Below are positions 1 to 12,600 of a stretch of DNA of 64,000 nucleotides, in pieces; the first letter of the stretch is position 1; each line of letters begins with the position of its first letter. A program made the position numbers and the translations under genes. Location of the stretch: contig JARUPZ010000021.1 in NCBI GenBank assembly GCA_031213475.1, forward strand, positions 2,279,501 through 2,343,500. Direction: 5' to 3'. Origin of the DNA: Nereocystis luetkeana (taxonomy: Eukaryota > Sar > Phaeophyceae > Laminariales > Laminariaceae). The notes under the pieces were generated by a model. That model saw only the letters and a program-made list of their open reading frames with translations. It was not told the origin of the DNA and did no database searches.

Positions 1-2286
1 GGGAGCACGTCGAGTTTTCACCGACCAGGGAGGCGTGTGGGGGGTGGGGGCGACACCAAAGTAGCAGAATAAGTGCATTTACCTGATACACTATGGTATT
101 TATAGTGACACAGTTGTGCTGCAGTAAGGTTCTAGCCTGACTACTCCATACCTGGTACCATTTTACCTGGGTGGAGCCGATGCTGCTGCCTTCAATTAGC
201 ATACTACTCTACGTGCACTACTTTTCGTTGTCTTCGCACTATGTGTCCCCCCCCCTGTCTCTTCTTCCTTTTTTTACGAGCGTACGTGTTTTTATCATCG
301 TGATTGTTTCTCTCGTGCGGGGGAAGAGCGTTGGAAGTGGATGGACGTGTTGACTGTCGCGCCGGCAACCTCGGACTTCACCCCTTTGGAATTTCCACGG
401 GGGAAAGTGGAGACACCTCGGACAGCTAAATGATTCCTACGTCATGGCCCAGATCTTCTTAAGCAGATACATTCCTGATATATCTGTTTGACCAACTTTA
501 AGCTCATGTTGCGGGGTGGGAGCCGTATATCCTACATGATCCAGGGCGTGTTTCCTGGATTGGGTATGTGCTAAAAACAGATCCTGCGCGACATATCATT
601 ACAGGAGGTCGGGATCAAAATGATCCAGATTGCGATCTGTCAGACGTGGGAAAATGTCGGCAGGCAGACGATGACAGTATCGGTCACGCGAAGCAGCAGC
701 AACCCGGTTGGATCTGTGCTACAGTAAACGGATTCTGCAATACAACTCACAACGGGAGGATACGAACTAAATGACCTACTTGTACAGTAGATCGAAATTC
801 AACGGGTGCCGACGAGAGGAAAAGATGGCTGAGGTCTTCGAGCGATAAATATGCAAATGTGACGATCAGGAGATAGGAAATTCCTGGGTTTTCAACCTCA
901 TTCAAGGCAGTGTTATAACACAAGGCACTAACAGTGGTTGGGAGGGGGGGATGTACTCGATAGGTTGGGAGGCGGGGGGGGCTGCGATGTGACCCCGGAT
1001 CTGAGTTACGACTATTAGTAGAGGGAAAGTAAAGAAGGGCGAAGATTAGAAGAGAAGGAAAAAGAAACGTAATCTGTCTGAGGTGGAAAGCGTAAATAAG
1101 TGTCGAAGACAGCAGACAGACGAAGACAGCATCTGCCACATGCGAAGCAGCAGCAGAACCCGGGCTGCTGGAATAGGAGAACTGTCCAAAGTTCCTGCAG
1201 CGTACGTAGGGAGAGATCAATGGCACGAGTGTAGGATGCTGATACTTGGTACTGCTGCATGCTGCACGCTCCTTTCTGCACGGTTGACGGTTGATAACGC
1301 CTTTTAGGTCGTTTTACCTGGGTCCCATTACCTGATGTAGGCCGCATTGGTCGCTTTCAGGTCGATACACCTGGATCCCAATACTTGAAGGTAGACCGAA
1401 CTCGCCGCCTTTTAGGATCGCGATACCTGGGTCCCAGTACCTCAAGTAGACCGCACTTGTCGCTTTTTAGCCGCATGTCTCAACACCTGAAGTAGCCCAC
1501 TATTACTATTTTCTCTCGTCAGATCGCTAAACCTGGGTCCCAAAAGGGAAAACAAAACCAGCACATCTGTAGGTAGATGGTACACCAGTAGCAAAGCCGG
1601 TGAAGGCGCGGCACGGCACGGGCTCAGGCAGTCAGCAGCGAAAAGGGGTCAGCTCCGAACACGAAGCAGCACCAGTAGAACATAGGTCGAAATAATGGGC
1701 CATACAATATAGACCGTTTTGACGCGCGTACATCTATCCCCAATGGTGCAACCGTCAACGAATAAAAAAATCCGCCTTATGTACGACTCATACGAGCACA
1801 CATGAAGCCACTCGCCGACAGCACGCACCACCGCGCGAAACAAGAACAAAAACAAAGCAAAACAAAAAACAGCGGACCAACCAACTCAACCAACCAATCC
1901 ACTGCAGTCGGGAGCAACCAACCACTGTTGCCCTGAGGATAAATAGCTCCTGGCACGAAAACCAACTGCGCCCGATTCTAAACCGATCATCAGTCGACAC
2001 GTCAACGAACTAGCCAATCCCATCATCAGCGCCGACCGACAAACATCCTTCCAGACAGCGGCAACCCCCGCCCCCCCCCTAAAAGAAAAAAAACACTCGA
2101 TTCGACAGACTACTCAGTTATGGCTTACATTCGTTCGATGTATTCAGCCCCGGGTATATATTCATACGTCACACCTAAACACAAAACCACGACGCACGCG
2201 TAACAAAAGACGCACGACGCACGAAACACAAAACTGGGCGAGACAAAGGTCGACCGTACGTAGCGGCTACCGGTACTACTTCGGTA
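1..2286. other. Region downstream of CAPZB: repeat fragments, no gene seen
   Basis: No coding segment with recognisable homology was found on either strand. The first ~30 bases match the inner part of the short poly(C)-abutting retroelement family described elsewhere, minus orientation. A copy of the CACGTCGGACAGAT-type inverted-repeat family spans roughly 415-655, and its right end reads GATCTGTCAGACGTGGG. A ~62-bp tandem array is at 1303-1545. The CAPZB 3' UTR should occupy part of the right end, but no polyadenylation signal was convincing. Confidence 0.6.
1303..1545. repeat. Degenerate ~62-bp tandem repeat, about four units
   Basis: Each unit contains an ACCTGGGTCCCA-like block followed by GTAGACCG and CGCTTTTAG-like sequence. 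Examples start near 1316, 1367, 1427 and 1490. The units are diverged and show no coding constraint. Confidence 0.7.
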
Positions 2287-5200
2287 CTACTTCAGCCCAA
2301 GCTTGGCGTTGAGCGACTCCACGAGACTGCCAGTGGCGCGCCTCGCTCCGTGTTGTCCGATCGCCCCCTTCAGCTGTGTCGCGAACGGGTTCTGCAGGCC
2401 CGCCGCCGACGCCCCCCTGGTGCTTCGCACGCTGCTCACAATTTGCCGCGTTTTCTGGACGTACAGGCCTGAAGCGAAGCGAGGGTTACAAGCGAGGGTG
2501 ATTACGTTATATTATTACGAGCGAAGCAAGTTGCTAACTTACACGGCCCAATGAAAAATAATAGGAAATGCCTTACTTTCGTGCTGCCACTTTAAGCGGC
2601 CGCCTAACAATATAGGGCATGCCTTAGTCTCGAGTTGCTGATTTTACACGGCCGCTAGCCGTCTAAATTATTCACGAGAACATGCCTTACTTTTTTTACT
2701 CGCCAATTTACAAGGCTGCTTGAGAAACAGGGCATGCCTTACCTTCGAGTTGCTAATTTTACACGGCCGCTTATGTAAGAGATTCCTCAAAACAAAGCAA
2801 ACTACTAATATTAGTAGACACGGCCGTCTAATATATAGAGCATACCTTACGTTAGAGCCGTGGGTGAAGCCGGAGAGCCCCGTCACAAGCGTGACACCCC
2901 CTCCCCCTCCCCCCCCCCCCCAAAAAAAAAAGGAAAAAGCGTTGTCCTCTCACCGTCCATATCGCTCCGAAGAGTGTTCTCCATCGCTTCGATCATCGCT
3001 CCCACGTTTTGGAGGTGGTCGGTGTCCGTGGCGAAAGCCTTGGTCTCCTCCTTCGCTCTCGAAAGGTTGCCGGATATACTCGTCGACCCCGTCTCCCCTC
3101 CGGCGGGAGCCACCGACAGCATCACCTGGGCCGATAGGCGGGCGGGTGCCGGGGGGGGGGGGGGTCATGGGAGTGTCGCGTGTGAAGAAAGAGGGGTAGC
3201 AGGCCTCTCTTAACCGGTACCAGGGTTTTGTCTTGAGCCGGCATGGGTATGATGTATCATGTCGTAGTTGCTAGTATGACCGCGCTCGTATTGATAAGAC
3301 ATTTCACATGTCTAAAAACCAACTTCTAGCTTCCAGCTTTGTCAAGAGAGGCTGGCAAATGCCTACCGGTGTGTGAAACTCCCTGCGACCTACTGTAGCG
3401 TGAAGCAATACTGCCGGACTACGATTGTAACCAACACTAATTGTTGTAGTTGAACACTGCTGCATCCTGCATCCATGAAAAAAGACACGCATTCCGCTGC
3501 CGATTGCATACACTGGTATAGAGCAAGTTTGCGCTGCGGGTGGCGCGCGTTAATTTTCCCGGAAAAATAACCAGTTTTCGTATACGGTATGCTCACCTCT
3601 CCAATAATGCAAAGGTAATACGTCGTACATCCCCAAAGAACAACGTGTTCATAGAGGACAGTACATAAACACGCTCATCGATTCGATTGTTGTAGATATC
3701 TGTGAGAAGCACCCTTTCCACAGGACAAACGTAGTTGGCACATCGGTACGACTGTCGTAATTACCGTACCATCCGCACAGAACGAGCTCGACGGTTTTTC
3801 AGTTCAGTTGCCCACATCAACATCTAAAACTCTTTCCCTCGCTCTACCTTTTGTCAGGACGAGGGTTTTCAAATCCGACCGGCAGTCTGCGTGCCGGCTC
3901 ACCATCTCGACATAAAAAGGACAAACGCGGCATTGTGCCCCGTCAAAAACTCCTATATCCCCGCACACCGTCAACGCGAAAACAAAAAGACGCTCTAGTG
4001 CCCACGTTTTCACGAAAACTCAGCGCCAGCGCGCGACAAACAGCCGTAGCGGGAGCTGCGGAACCAGAAGCAGCACACTCACCGAGGTGTGGACCTTGTA
4101 CGTTGCCTGCTTGGGATTGCGGCTGTCCAACTCGACCTGCACATACAAGAGCGTTTCGAACAAAAACAAATGGGGAGTGGGGGGTGGGGGGAGGGTACTA
4201 GTTTGCTGCTTGCCTTAGGCATTTGACCATCGACCACGCGTCCCTTTCGAGACGGAGCACCGTTTCTACTTCAAATAGAAACACCTCCAACAGTTGGACG
4301 CTCATTACGTTTTCTTTATATTATTATTTTTTTTAAATGCTATTAATAATGTTATATCCCCTTCCTGTTTCGCCGCGTGTGGCCACCATCTATGTCCTAG
4401 AATAGCGATCGTTTTCTTTGGGAGGGAGGGGGGGGGAGGGGGGGGGGGGGGGCAAAGGCCAAGCGGCGGCGGCAGGGGCGGGATATTTTCCCGTCAACCA
4501 TTTTAGAGCAAACAGCAGTCCGCAGTCCCGTTTTGGGGGCCAAATCACTCAAAAATAAAAATAAAGCGTTGGTGACGAGCCGCTGGAGGGTCACAACTTC
4601 TTCCTCCTCGTCCTCCTCGTCCTCCTCCTCCTCCTCCTCCCCACGAATATATTTTTTGTCCGGGTTACTCTCTTCTAGCGTGCTGTACTACGAGCGGTAG
4701 ACAGCAACGCGCTGCAGAACCATGGCCAGCGCGCGCAATGCGTGCCATTGCCCCCTGACGAGCCCCTTTCCCAAAGACCCCCCCCTCCAGCGTTCGGGTA
4801 GGCCGGTATGGCTGAGGGACTACCACCGCATCCATGCTTCGGGGGCAAACTACTGGGTGTCCCGGGAACTGCCGCAACCGTTTGGCGTGTGCGCGGTGGT
4901 GCTTGACACCCAGGAGAGGTCCTGCGGTGTCTGGCGCGAAAAAGTGTACCTGGTACGTCGTAGAGGTCTCAGACAGGAATTGGTTGAGGCAATGGTTGGT
5001 CTTGAATGGGGTGGGGGTGTTCCATGAGCCCAGCATCAGCCGGCGTTGGCGTGGTGTTCGCGGATGGCGGTCAAGAGTTAGGCTGCGGTCCGTGCTGCAG
5101 AGCAACAGGTTTAAAGACCGCGCTTAGCTGCCCCGCCCGCGCCCCCCGCGAATGCTAGGCCTTTTTCGCCGGGAAGGTGTGGACTGATCTTACGGGGCAC

Positions 5201-6585
5201 GAGATTCCACCGCGTCGAGATCCCGTCGGAACGAGATTCTACCTCGGAGCTATGCCACCGCAACGAGAATCCATCACAATGACAGTCCACCCGGATGAGG
5301 CTTCAACGCGTGGCATTCCACCGCAACGATATTCCACCGCACGATAATCCGAAAACACACGAGATTCCACCTCAACAAGACCACATCGCAACAAGGTTTC
5401 ATCGCGAAAGCAAGCAGTTTTTTTCCGCGCCAGTTGCGTTCTTTAAGTCAGCCTCGTCTGTACGCGATTTTTTTTGTCCGATTCAGTACTGCTGTGTGAT
5501 AGTGGTCGGTGGGCAGACGCGCTTGACCCTGCCCCCACCGAAGCCACGTCAGCAAAACAACAATGTGGCGCCATTGGCACCGCGCAACCACTCCACCCCG
5601 GCGCGAGCGAAACACACGTACTACACAAGCGCATGATAGTCCGACCTGGTTCCGGCGTAGAGCAGCTCAAATCAGTCGATTTCCAAACCCTCTACTTCCA
5701 TAACCCATTCCTCACGTCGAACAAATAGATCATCTGCAGATAGATCATCTACAGATAGATAATCTACAGATAGATCATCCACAGATAGAACATCTACAGG
5801 TAGATCTAACCCTACCGTAATGAGACGTTGTGCAGGGTCTGTACCGTACAGATCAAAACAGGAAAGCATGTCCTAGATCATTCAGATCGTACGGCTCCCA
5901 CCCAGCAACATGAGCTAGATCATACAGATCTATCTGCCCTGAAATATTTAGATCATGATATATCTGTAGATGATCTTGTTCAAGGTGTGACATATGTTCC
6001 CTCTGACGTCCCGAAGGGAGTCAACCCAACCGTAACACAAGCGCACCGCCAGGTCAATCCCTACAGGGGAAAGGGTCTAGCACCTACTGTAGCACGCCGG
6101 TACACCTTGGTGTCATTCTTCTTCCGAAACACGTTCCACACTAAAGTATTACTATCGTGCTATACTGCCGAGCGGGTGGGTGAACAGCTAAAGATAGGTT
6201 TGTGTGTCGGAGAGGGGCAGCACAGGGCGCGCACATCACGCACCTGAACGACGTGCGAGCTCTCCCAAGACCCCACCGCTCCGTCCCCACCGTCGCCACC
6301 CACACGCTTGAGGATCAAGAAGCAGCCCGCGAAGCTCCCCGCCGAGGGGCCGCCCCCTGCCCCGCCCGCCCCCGCCTCCTCAAGGTCCCACAGGTAAACG
6401 GAGCTAACGCCTCCCGTGTAGTAAACCTCGCGGTAGGCGTCGAGGAGCATGTTCGCGTCTTCCTGCGCGACGCCGCGAGGGGAAGAGATACTGACATGCA
6501 TGCACTAAGGTGAATATATTATAGATGGGTAGATGGGTAAATAGATAGATAGCTCGATAGATTTTTGTAGAGAGATACGAAAGAG

Positions 6586-6628
<43 letters not shown>

Positions 6629-9600
6629 ATGGATTGATACATAGCTGGATAGATAGATATATAGATATATAGATATATAGATAGATAGATAGATATAAAG
6701 AAAGATAGATTAGAGAGAACAACATAAATAGAGAGAGATAGGGAGATTGAGAGAGGGGGGGGGTACTCGATGTCATGCATGGCCGTAGTCGTATGATCAT
6801 AGACCCTCGCCTCCCTACAATGCCGGGACGGAGCACGTCGGGTTTTCAACGACCAGGCAGACATTGCTTGCACCAGGCGCGAAGCGCCGTGAGGTGTCCG
6901 GCGAGTCGCATGAAGGGTGGGCTGCATGCTACCAAGAACCGCTTATGAGGTGGCCTTGCATATGGATGACAGCTTCAATGAGTTAATTTAGTTGCCGGTT
7001 TAGGTATTTCCAGAGACAGTAATGGGAGTACTATGTAACTGCCTCTTCGCCGTAGAGGGGGGGGTGTACTCGATAGGAGAGATGTACTCGATCTCATGCA
7101 TGGCCGTAGTCGTATGACCATAGACCCTCGCATCCCTACAATGCCGGGACGGAGCATGTCGGGTTTTCACCGAACGGACAGGCATTGCTTGCACCAAGCG
7201 TGAAGCGCCGTGACGTGTCTGGCGAGCCGCATGAAGGGTGAGCTGCATCCTACCAACAACTGCTTTTGAGGCGGAATTGCATATGGATGACAGCCTAAAT
7301 GAGTTGACTTAGTTTCCGGTGTAGGCAGTTCCAGAGACAGCAACAGGAGTACCTGGTACTATGTAACTGCCTCTTGGGTGCCTTACCATAAACACTACCA
7401 GGTACGTGATTCGATCATTCCCACGCGTGCGGAGTAAAGGTTGTTCACCTCGCACAAACGATCTAACTCGACAACCAGCTGTGGGCGACCGCCCAAAAAC
7501 AAAAGGAAAATAAAACAAAAGCGGTACCCTGGTTGTCTAGCTCACGTCGTGAGCGGCAAGTTTTACAGTGTCGTTGCCAACCGACGCCAACCCAACCTAT
7601 ATACACTATTAATGGGGGGGGAGGGAGTGGGGAAGGAAGGGACGAAGGGAGGCAGGGAGGAAGGGAAGGAGGGAGCAAGGGAGGAGGGAGAGATATGTAC
7701 GAGGCGAAAGGGCAAACGTGGCGCTTGGCTGGCACCATCGAGTGTGTACTTCGGGGAGTAACTCGCCGAGGCACTGTACGTGTGTCTTTCACCATAGCGA
7801 GATTTCAAGCCGCGTCGAAAAACGATCTACAAGTTGTCGGAAATTGTCGACCCTCGAGAGCTTACATATATATTTTGCAAACCATTACTGTAGGCCAACA
7901 TGTGTGTTGGTATATATGTAAAGACACATCGACGTGCTGATCAAAGCAAGTTCGAATATATATATATTTTTATTTTTATATATATACATCTCAAACGTTG
8001 AACGATCAAAGCAAGTGTCGTTAAATCGTCGAAAAAAGGTTCAAAATATATAAAAATACCCGTGAAATACAACTATTGTTGTGCGTATACGATCAGAGCT
8101 GACTACCGGAGCGCAACGTCGTCATAATCGTTGGCTCACCTCCATCTGCCGGACGCGATCCCCCGGCGTGTACCCGTCTTCGAGCGGCGGGTCGTACTTG
8201 TTGCTCCACGGGCTGCGGTAAGAGCTGGCATCTCGGTTGAACTCGCACAGGAGATAGCGTCGACCGGTCTCGGGGTCGGTCGCCTCTTGAAGCGGCTGCG
8301 CGAAGAGACGAAAAAGTTGGGGGAGAAAAAACGCAAAATATTAATCTAGCTAAGCAAGGAAACGAGACGTCAACGTACCGAGCGCGAAGACGCAGCAAGC
8401 ACACCAAGGCCAAACAAAGAAGATAATAAGTATAAAAAACAAACGAAACCAAACGGAATGCTCTTCGCAAAAAGGTACCCCGCCCTAGGTCCAAGTCCGT
8501 GCGAGGTATAACTGTTCGTCACGAAAAATCGGACGCAGTTCCGAAGGCACTGCAGCAGGAAGTAGTGAAAGATGCGCCGAGCGCTGCCCCTTGCTGCTGC
8601 TGTTGCAAGCCCCGGCCTATGCTCGATATAACGACAAATACAGTCCGTCCGCATCTGGTGTAAAAATACCAGAGGGCCCAGCCCTAGTACTACGGAAACA
8701 CAGGTCATGGTACCGCCGAGAAAAACGCCCTTGGTATTTTTCTGATCAACACTTCACGTCGAAGCGTTCACCTCGGACACGCTCAACTGAAGGGGGAGGG
8801 GACGGTAGTAGAGTGATATTCCCTTCCAAGAAAGACGTATTTTATTGGATATCGGGACGCCGTATTTTCCGATGAAAACCGATACGTACGATTTCCGATT
8901 TATCGGAACTTCCGATACGATGTCCGAACACTACCGTATAACACGTGTGATACGATAACACATATTCTCTAAAACAACGGGGGGTATATGGTATACACCA
9001 ACAACGGAAACGGTGGAATTGGAAAAACCTCGTCCATATCTTCCATAGACACGTCGCTCGGCGTTTTCGCTCTCCCCGTAGTAGGAAAAAACTGCTTTGA
9101 AATTCGTCCCCGGGAGAGAGAGAGGCCATCTCTTGCGGCAAACATTTTGAAACCTGGAAAAGGGGGTTTCAGCACCTTCGCAGGCGTGTTTGACCTTGGA
9201 AACGGGCGAATCGGTCACGCTTTGAAAAAAAAGAATGCAGCGAGCTATTCTGCGAGAGGAACCCAACGCCGTCTGCCGTTTCAGCAGAACAGCAGCTTGA
9301 AAAGTTGTCGATACACCCCGATTTCCTCTATAAATCAGTTTCGGACGCGATCTCATGTCTAGAAATCTCTTGCTGTTTTTTTTTCCGTTAAAGTGACAAA
9401 AATCGTACAAAAAAACGTACGAATTCCTGGAGCGAAGAAGAACGGGGCGAAGGTACTTCTCACCAAAGAGCCACAAGTATTCTGAGAAAATCGAGCCCGA
9501 TTTGTTGGTCGGACTCTGCGTTCAAAACACGTGAAAACGACACGTGAAAACACGTACAAATAGAAACCACACCAATTTCGGATTTTGTTTTTTTTTTCGG

Positions 9601-12600
9601 TTTTCAAAATCGTTCCGTAAGATTGCGGCAGTGTGTTGATCTTTCATGCCGATACTGTGCCCTATTGCTTGCCAAGGCTCAGGATGCAGAAGTATGTACA
9701 TGTACGAGCACAACAACGGCCGCACGCGTCGGACAGATCAGACAGATCATATTCCCATAGCTCATGATCTACAGCACACCAGGGAAGATAAACAGTATAT
9801 ACTCCTGATCTGTATGATCCGTATGATCTAGCTCCGTGTTTCTGGGCGGGACCCAAATAATCTGCACGATCTAGGACATGTTTCCTGGGTTCATCTGTGC
9901 TACACAGATCCGTGTACATCATACCACAACGGCAGCATAGGATCTAGATGAGATCTACAGCAGGTAGATACCTGGTAGATAGAACATGATCTGTCCGGCG
10001 TGTGAACGGTTGGGAAAGGGGTGGATCGTGGATCGTACGCACAGCCTAGCGTCGGTAAGTCTGAAATAGCACGGGGCAGTTGGCGCCAGCTATCTACCAA
10101 TCAAACCGCCATATTAACGCGAGCCGAGCCAGCTATCTTCTACCAATCAAATCGGTGTATTAACGCGAAACGCGAAATCACGCCGCCCGCAAAACAAGAA
10201 GACGGACGCAAGCTTGCAGCTTGCACGCCCACAGTCACGCGATGATTGGCTTCCGGTCCCGACACATAATCAACCCACGCTCAACGCGCTTCGTGCCGGG
10301 CGAGGCCAATGAGTATACATGATGGCCTCGAAGGTATCATTAGAATACGTGGTCGAGGGGGTGAGAACTTGGCCGCGGCGTCCCTTACACGCTCTTCGCC
10401 CAAACTTTCAAAAACTTCTATTTAGTGCCAACGGAGAGGGATCGCGAGTTTTGTCGTCTATTTTCTACACACCAGCTGCCAAATATGTTGTTAGTAGACC
10501 CCTGGCCCACCCACGCCACATACCACCGACTGAGGAGTGAGCACTGCCTGTGACACTAGCGGGAGCGGGAGCCCCCTAACAAGCGCGCTTCGTGCAGAGT
10601 TCGTGACGCAGTCGTCGGGTTTGTCGATCGATGTCAAACCTGAAAAAATGTATTTTTTTCTTGCCATCGGAGAGGGGTCGAGATTTGTTTTCGGCTGTTT
10701 TCTACCGACCAGCGCGAAAACATTTATTTATCAGATGCCTGGCCGGCCCACGAAACATATCACCGACCGAGGTGTGAGCACTGACTGCTGTGACACTATT
10801 AATAGGGTGGGTCGGACGTCGGGGGGAGACCCTAACCAGCGCGTTCCCTTCAGATTTCATTACGGAGTCGTTGGTTTTGTCGATCGATGTCTGCCGAGGA
10901 TTCTCATAGAAGTTGGCTTCAGTCCCTACAGCCTGCCACAGCAGGGGTTTTTAAATGCATTGACGTATTTTTCTTGCGCGGCGGGAAATTCTAGTCCGCC
11001 AAACCTGTCCCGTGACATGTAAAATTTGCGCAGTAAAAGGCCGTTTCCTATGCGGTTCGATTTTTTAGTTTCAGATTTGCCCCGATCGCATTTTCTGATG
11101 TGAAGTTGGCAAATCGAAGCAGTCTTCCTATGCGGAAAAATCAGATTTATTGTGTGTAGAGAGATTCGAGCAAACGCCGAGTCCAACTGCTGTTTTCGTG
11201 GTTTGGCGCCGCGATGAGACGCGCTGGGTGCGCTGCCCTGCGCGTAGGACCCAAGCGTGCGAGCCAAGGCTGACTGCCTCTGGTCTGGCGGCGAAGAGAC
11301 GTGGCGAGTGCGCTAGAGCCAACGTGTCTTGGTATTTTGTGTTCCATTTTGTGACTGACTGCTGCTTGCTGCTGTACAGCAGTGTAGCCTACGAGTACTC
11401 GTACGTATCCACGGAGAGGTGCGTGCCGAGTGCGCTTCTCTTGGTCTCTAGGCCCGAGCCCGCGCCAGGCGACTGTAGTCTGGCCACGGAGGGACGGCCC
11501 CCCCGCCGCCCGAGCGTCGGGCGCGAAGCAACGTCGCTATACCGCTCTGTCACCATCCAACTCATCGATCGTTCTGCTGCTGCTGTTTGCTGTCATGGAT
11601 AACATCTTGAAATTAGAGAGCATGCCACTTTTCGATTGGAAAAGCTGATGACCCAGGTCGCCGGATTTGGGCCAAAATCCGACGACTTGGGTCATCGGAT
11701 TCTCAAATCGATTTTTTCCCCGTCGGATTTTGCATATTTGGACTGCATAAGACATATGCCAATGGGACAGCGAAGTTTCAATAAAAAGTTTGGATTTCAA
11801 AGATACCCGCCAAAAAAAAATCAGAACACGCTTCCTATGTGCCACGTAAAAAAAAAAAAGTTCCCAACTTTTGGAAAAGCCCGAAAAAATCAAATCTGGG
11901 GCCGATGTTTGCCAACATCGGCTTGAGAAAAACTCAGGCCGATCTTTGATTCGAAGCGGCGAGATTCCGAGTCCTTGACAGACATCGATCAACAAAACCA
12001 ACGATTGCGTCATGAATTCTGAACGGAGTGCGCTCGTTAGAGGCTCCGACCCACCCTAGGGTCACTGTCTTCATACCATGGCCGGTGTCATGTGGCGGGA
12101 GCTGACCAGGCGTATGATAAAAAAACATTTGGCCGCTGGTTTGCACAACACAGAAGACAAAACTTCTCCATCTGTCTCGAATAATGGCAAAAAATAGAGT
12201 TTTTTCAGGTTTGGGAGGATAACGTACGACGCCGCCGGCAAGCTCTCGCCCCCTAGACCATGGACCCACCTGATATCTTCGAGGCCGTCATCTATATAAG
12301 TTGGCCTTGCCAGATACCGAGCGGGTTGGCCGTGGGCTGAGTCTATGGCGAGATCGAGCGTCGATCGTCGCACGAGCTGGTTTCGATCACCGTGTTGACA
12401 ATTTGCAACCAGAAAAAACAAATTGCGCCGCCTGCAGCCGTTGGGGGGGAAAAAATTAAAAAATCAAACATTTTTCTCTTTTTTCCCCACAGCGGCGGTA
12501 CGAGAATTTTTTCGGCTGTTTTTTTAAAGCAATATATCTGAAAAAAAACTTTTGAACTTCGCGTTTCCATTGGCATAGGTCTAAGGCCACTTATTATGCA

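Noticed and set aside
4665..5130. Overlapping open frames of 146 (minus) and 101 (plus) codons in CAPZB intron 3
   Set aside because: No recognisable domain, no splice partner and no support for one strand over the other.
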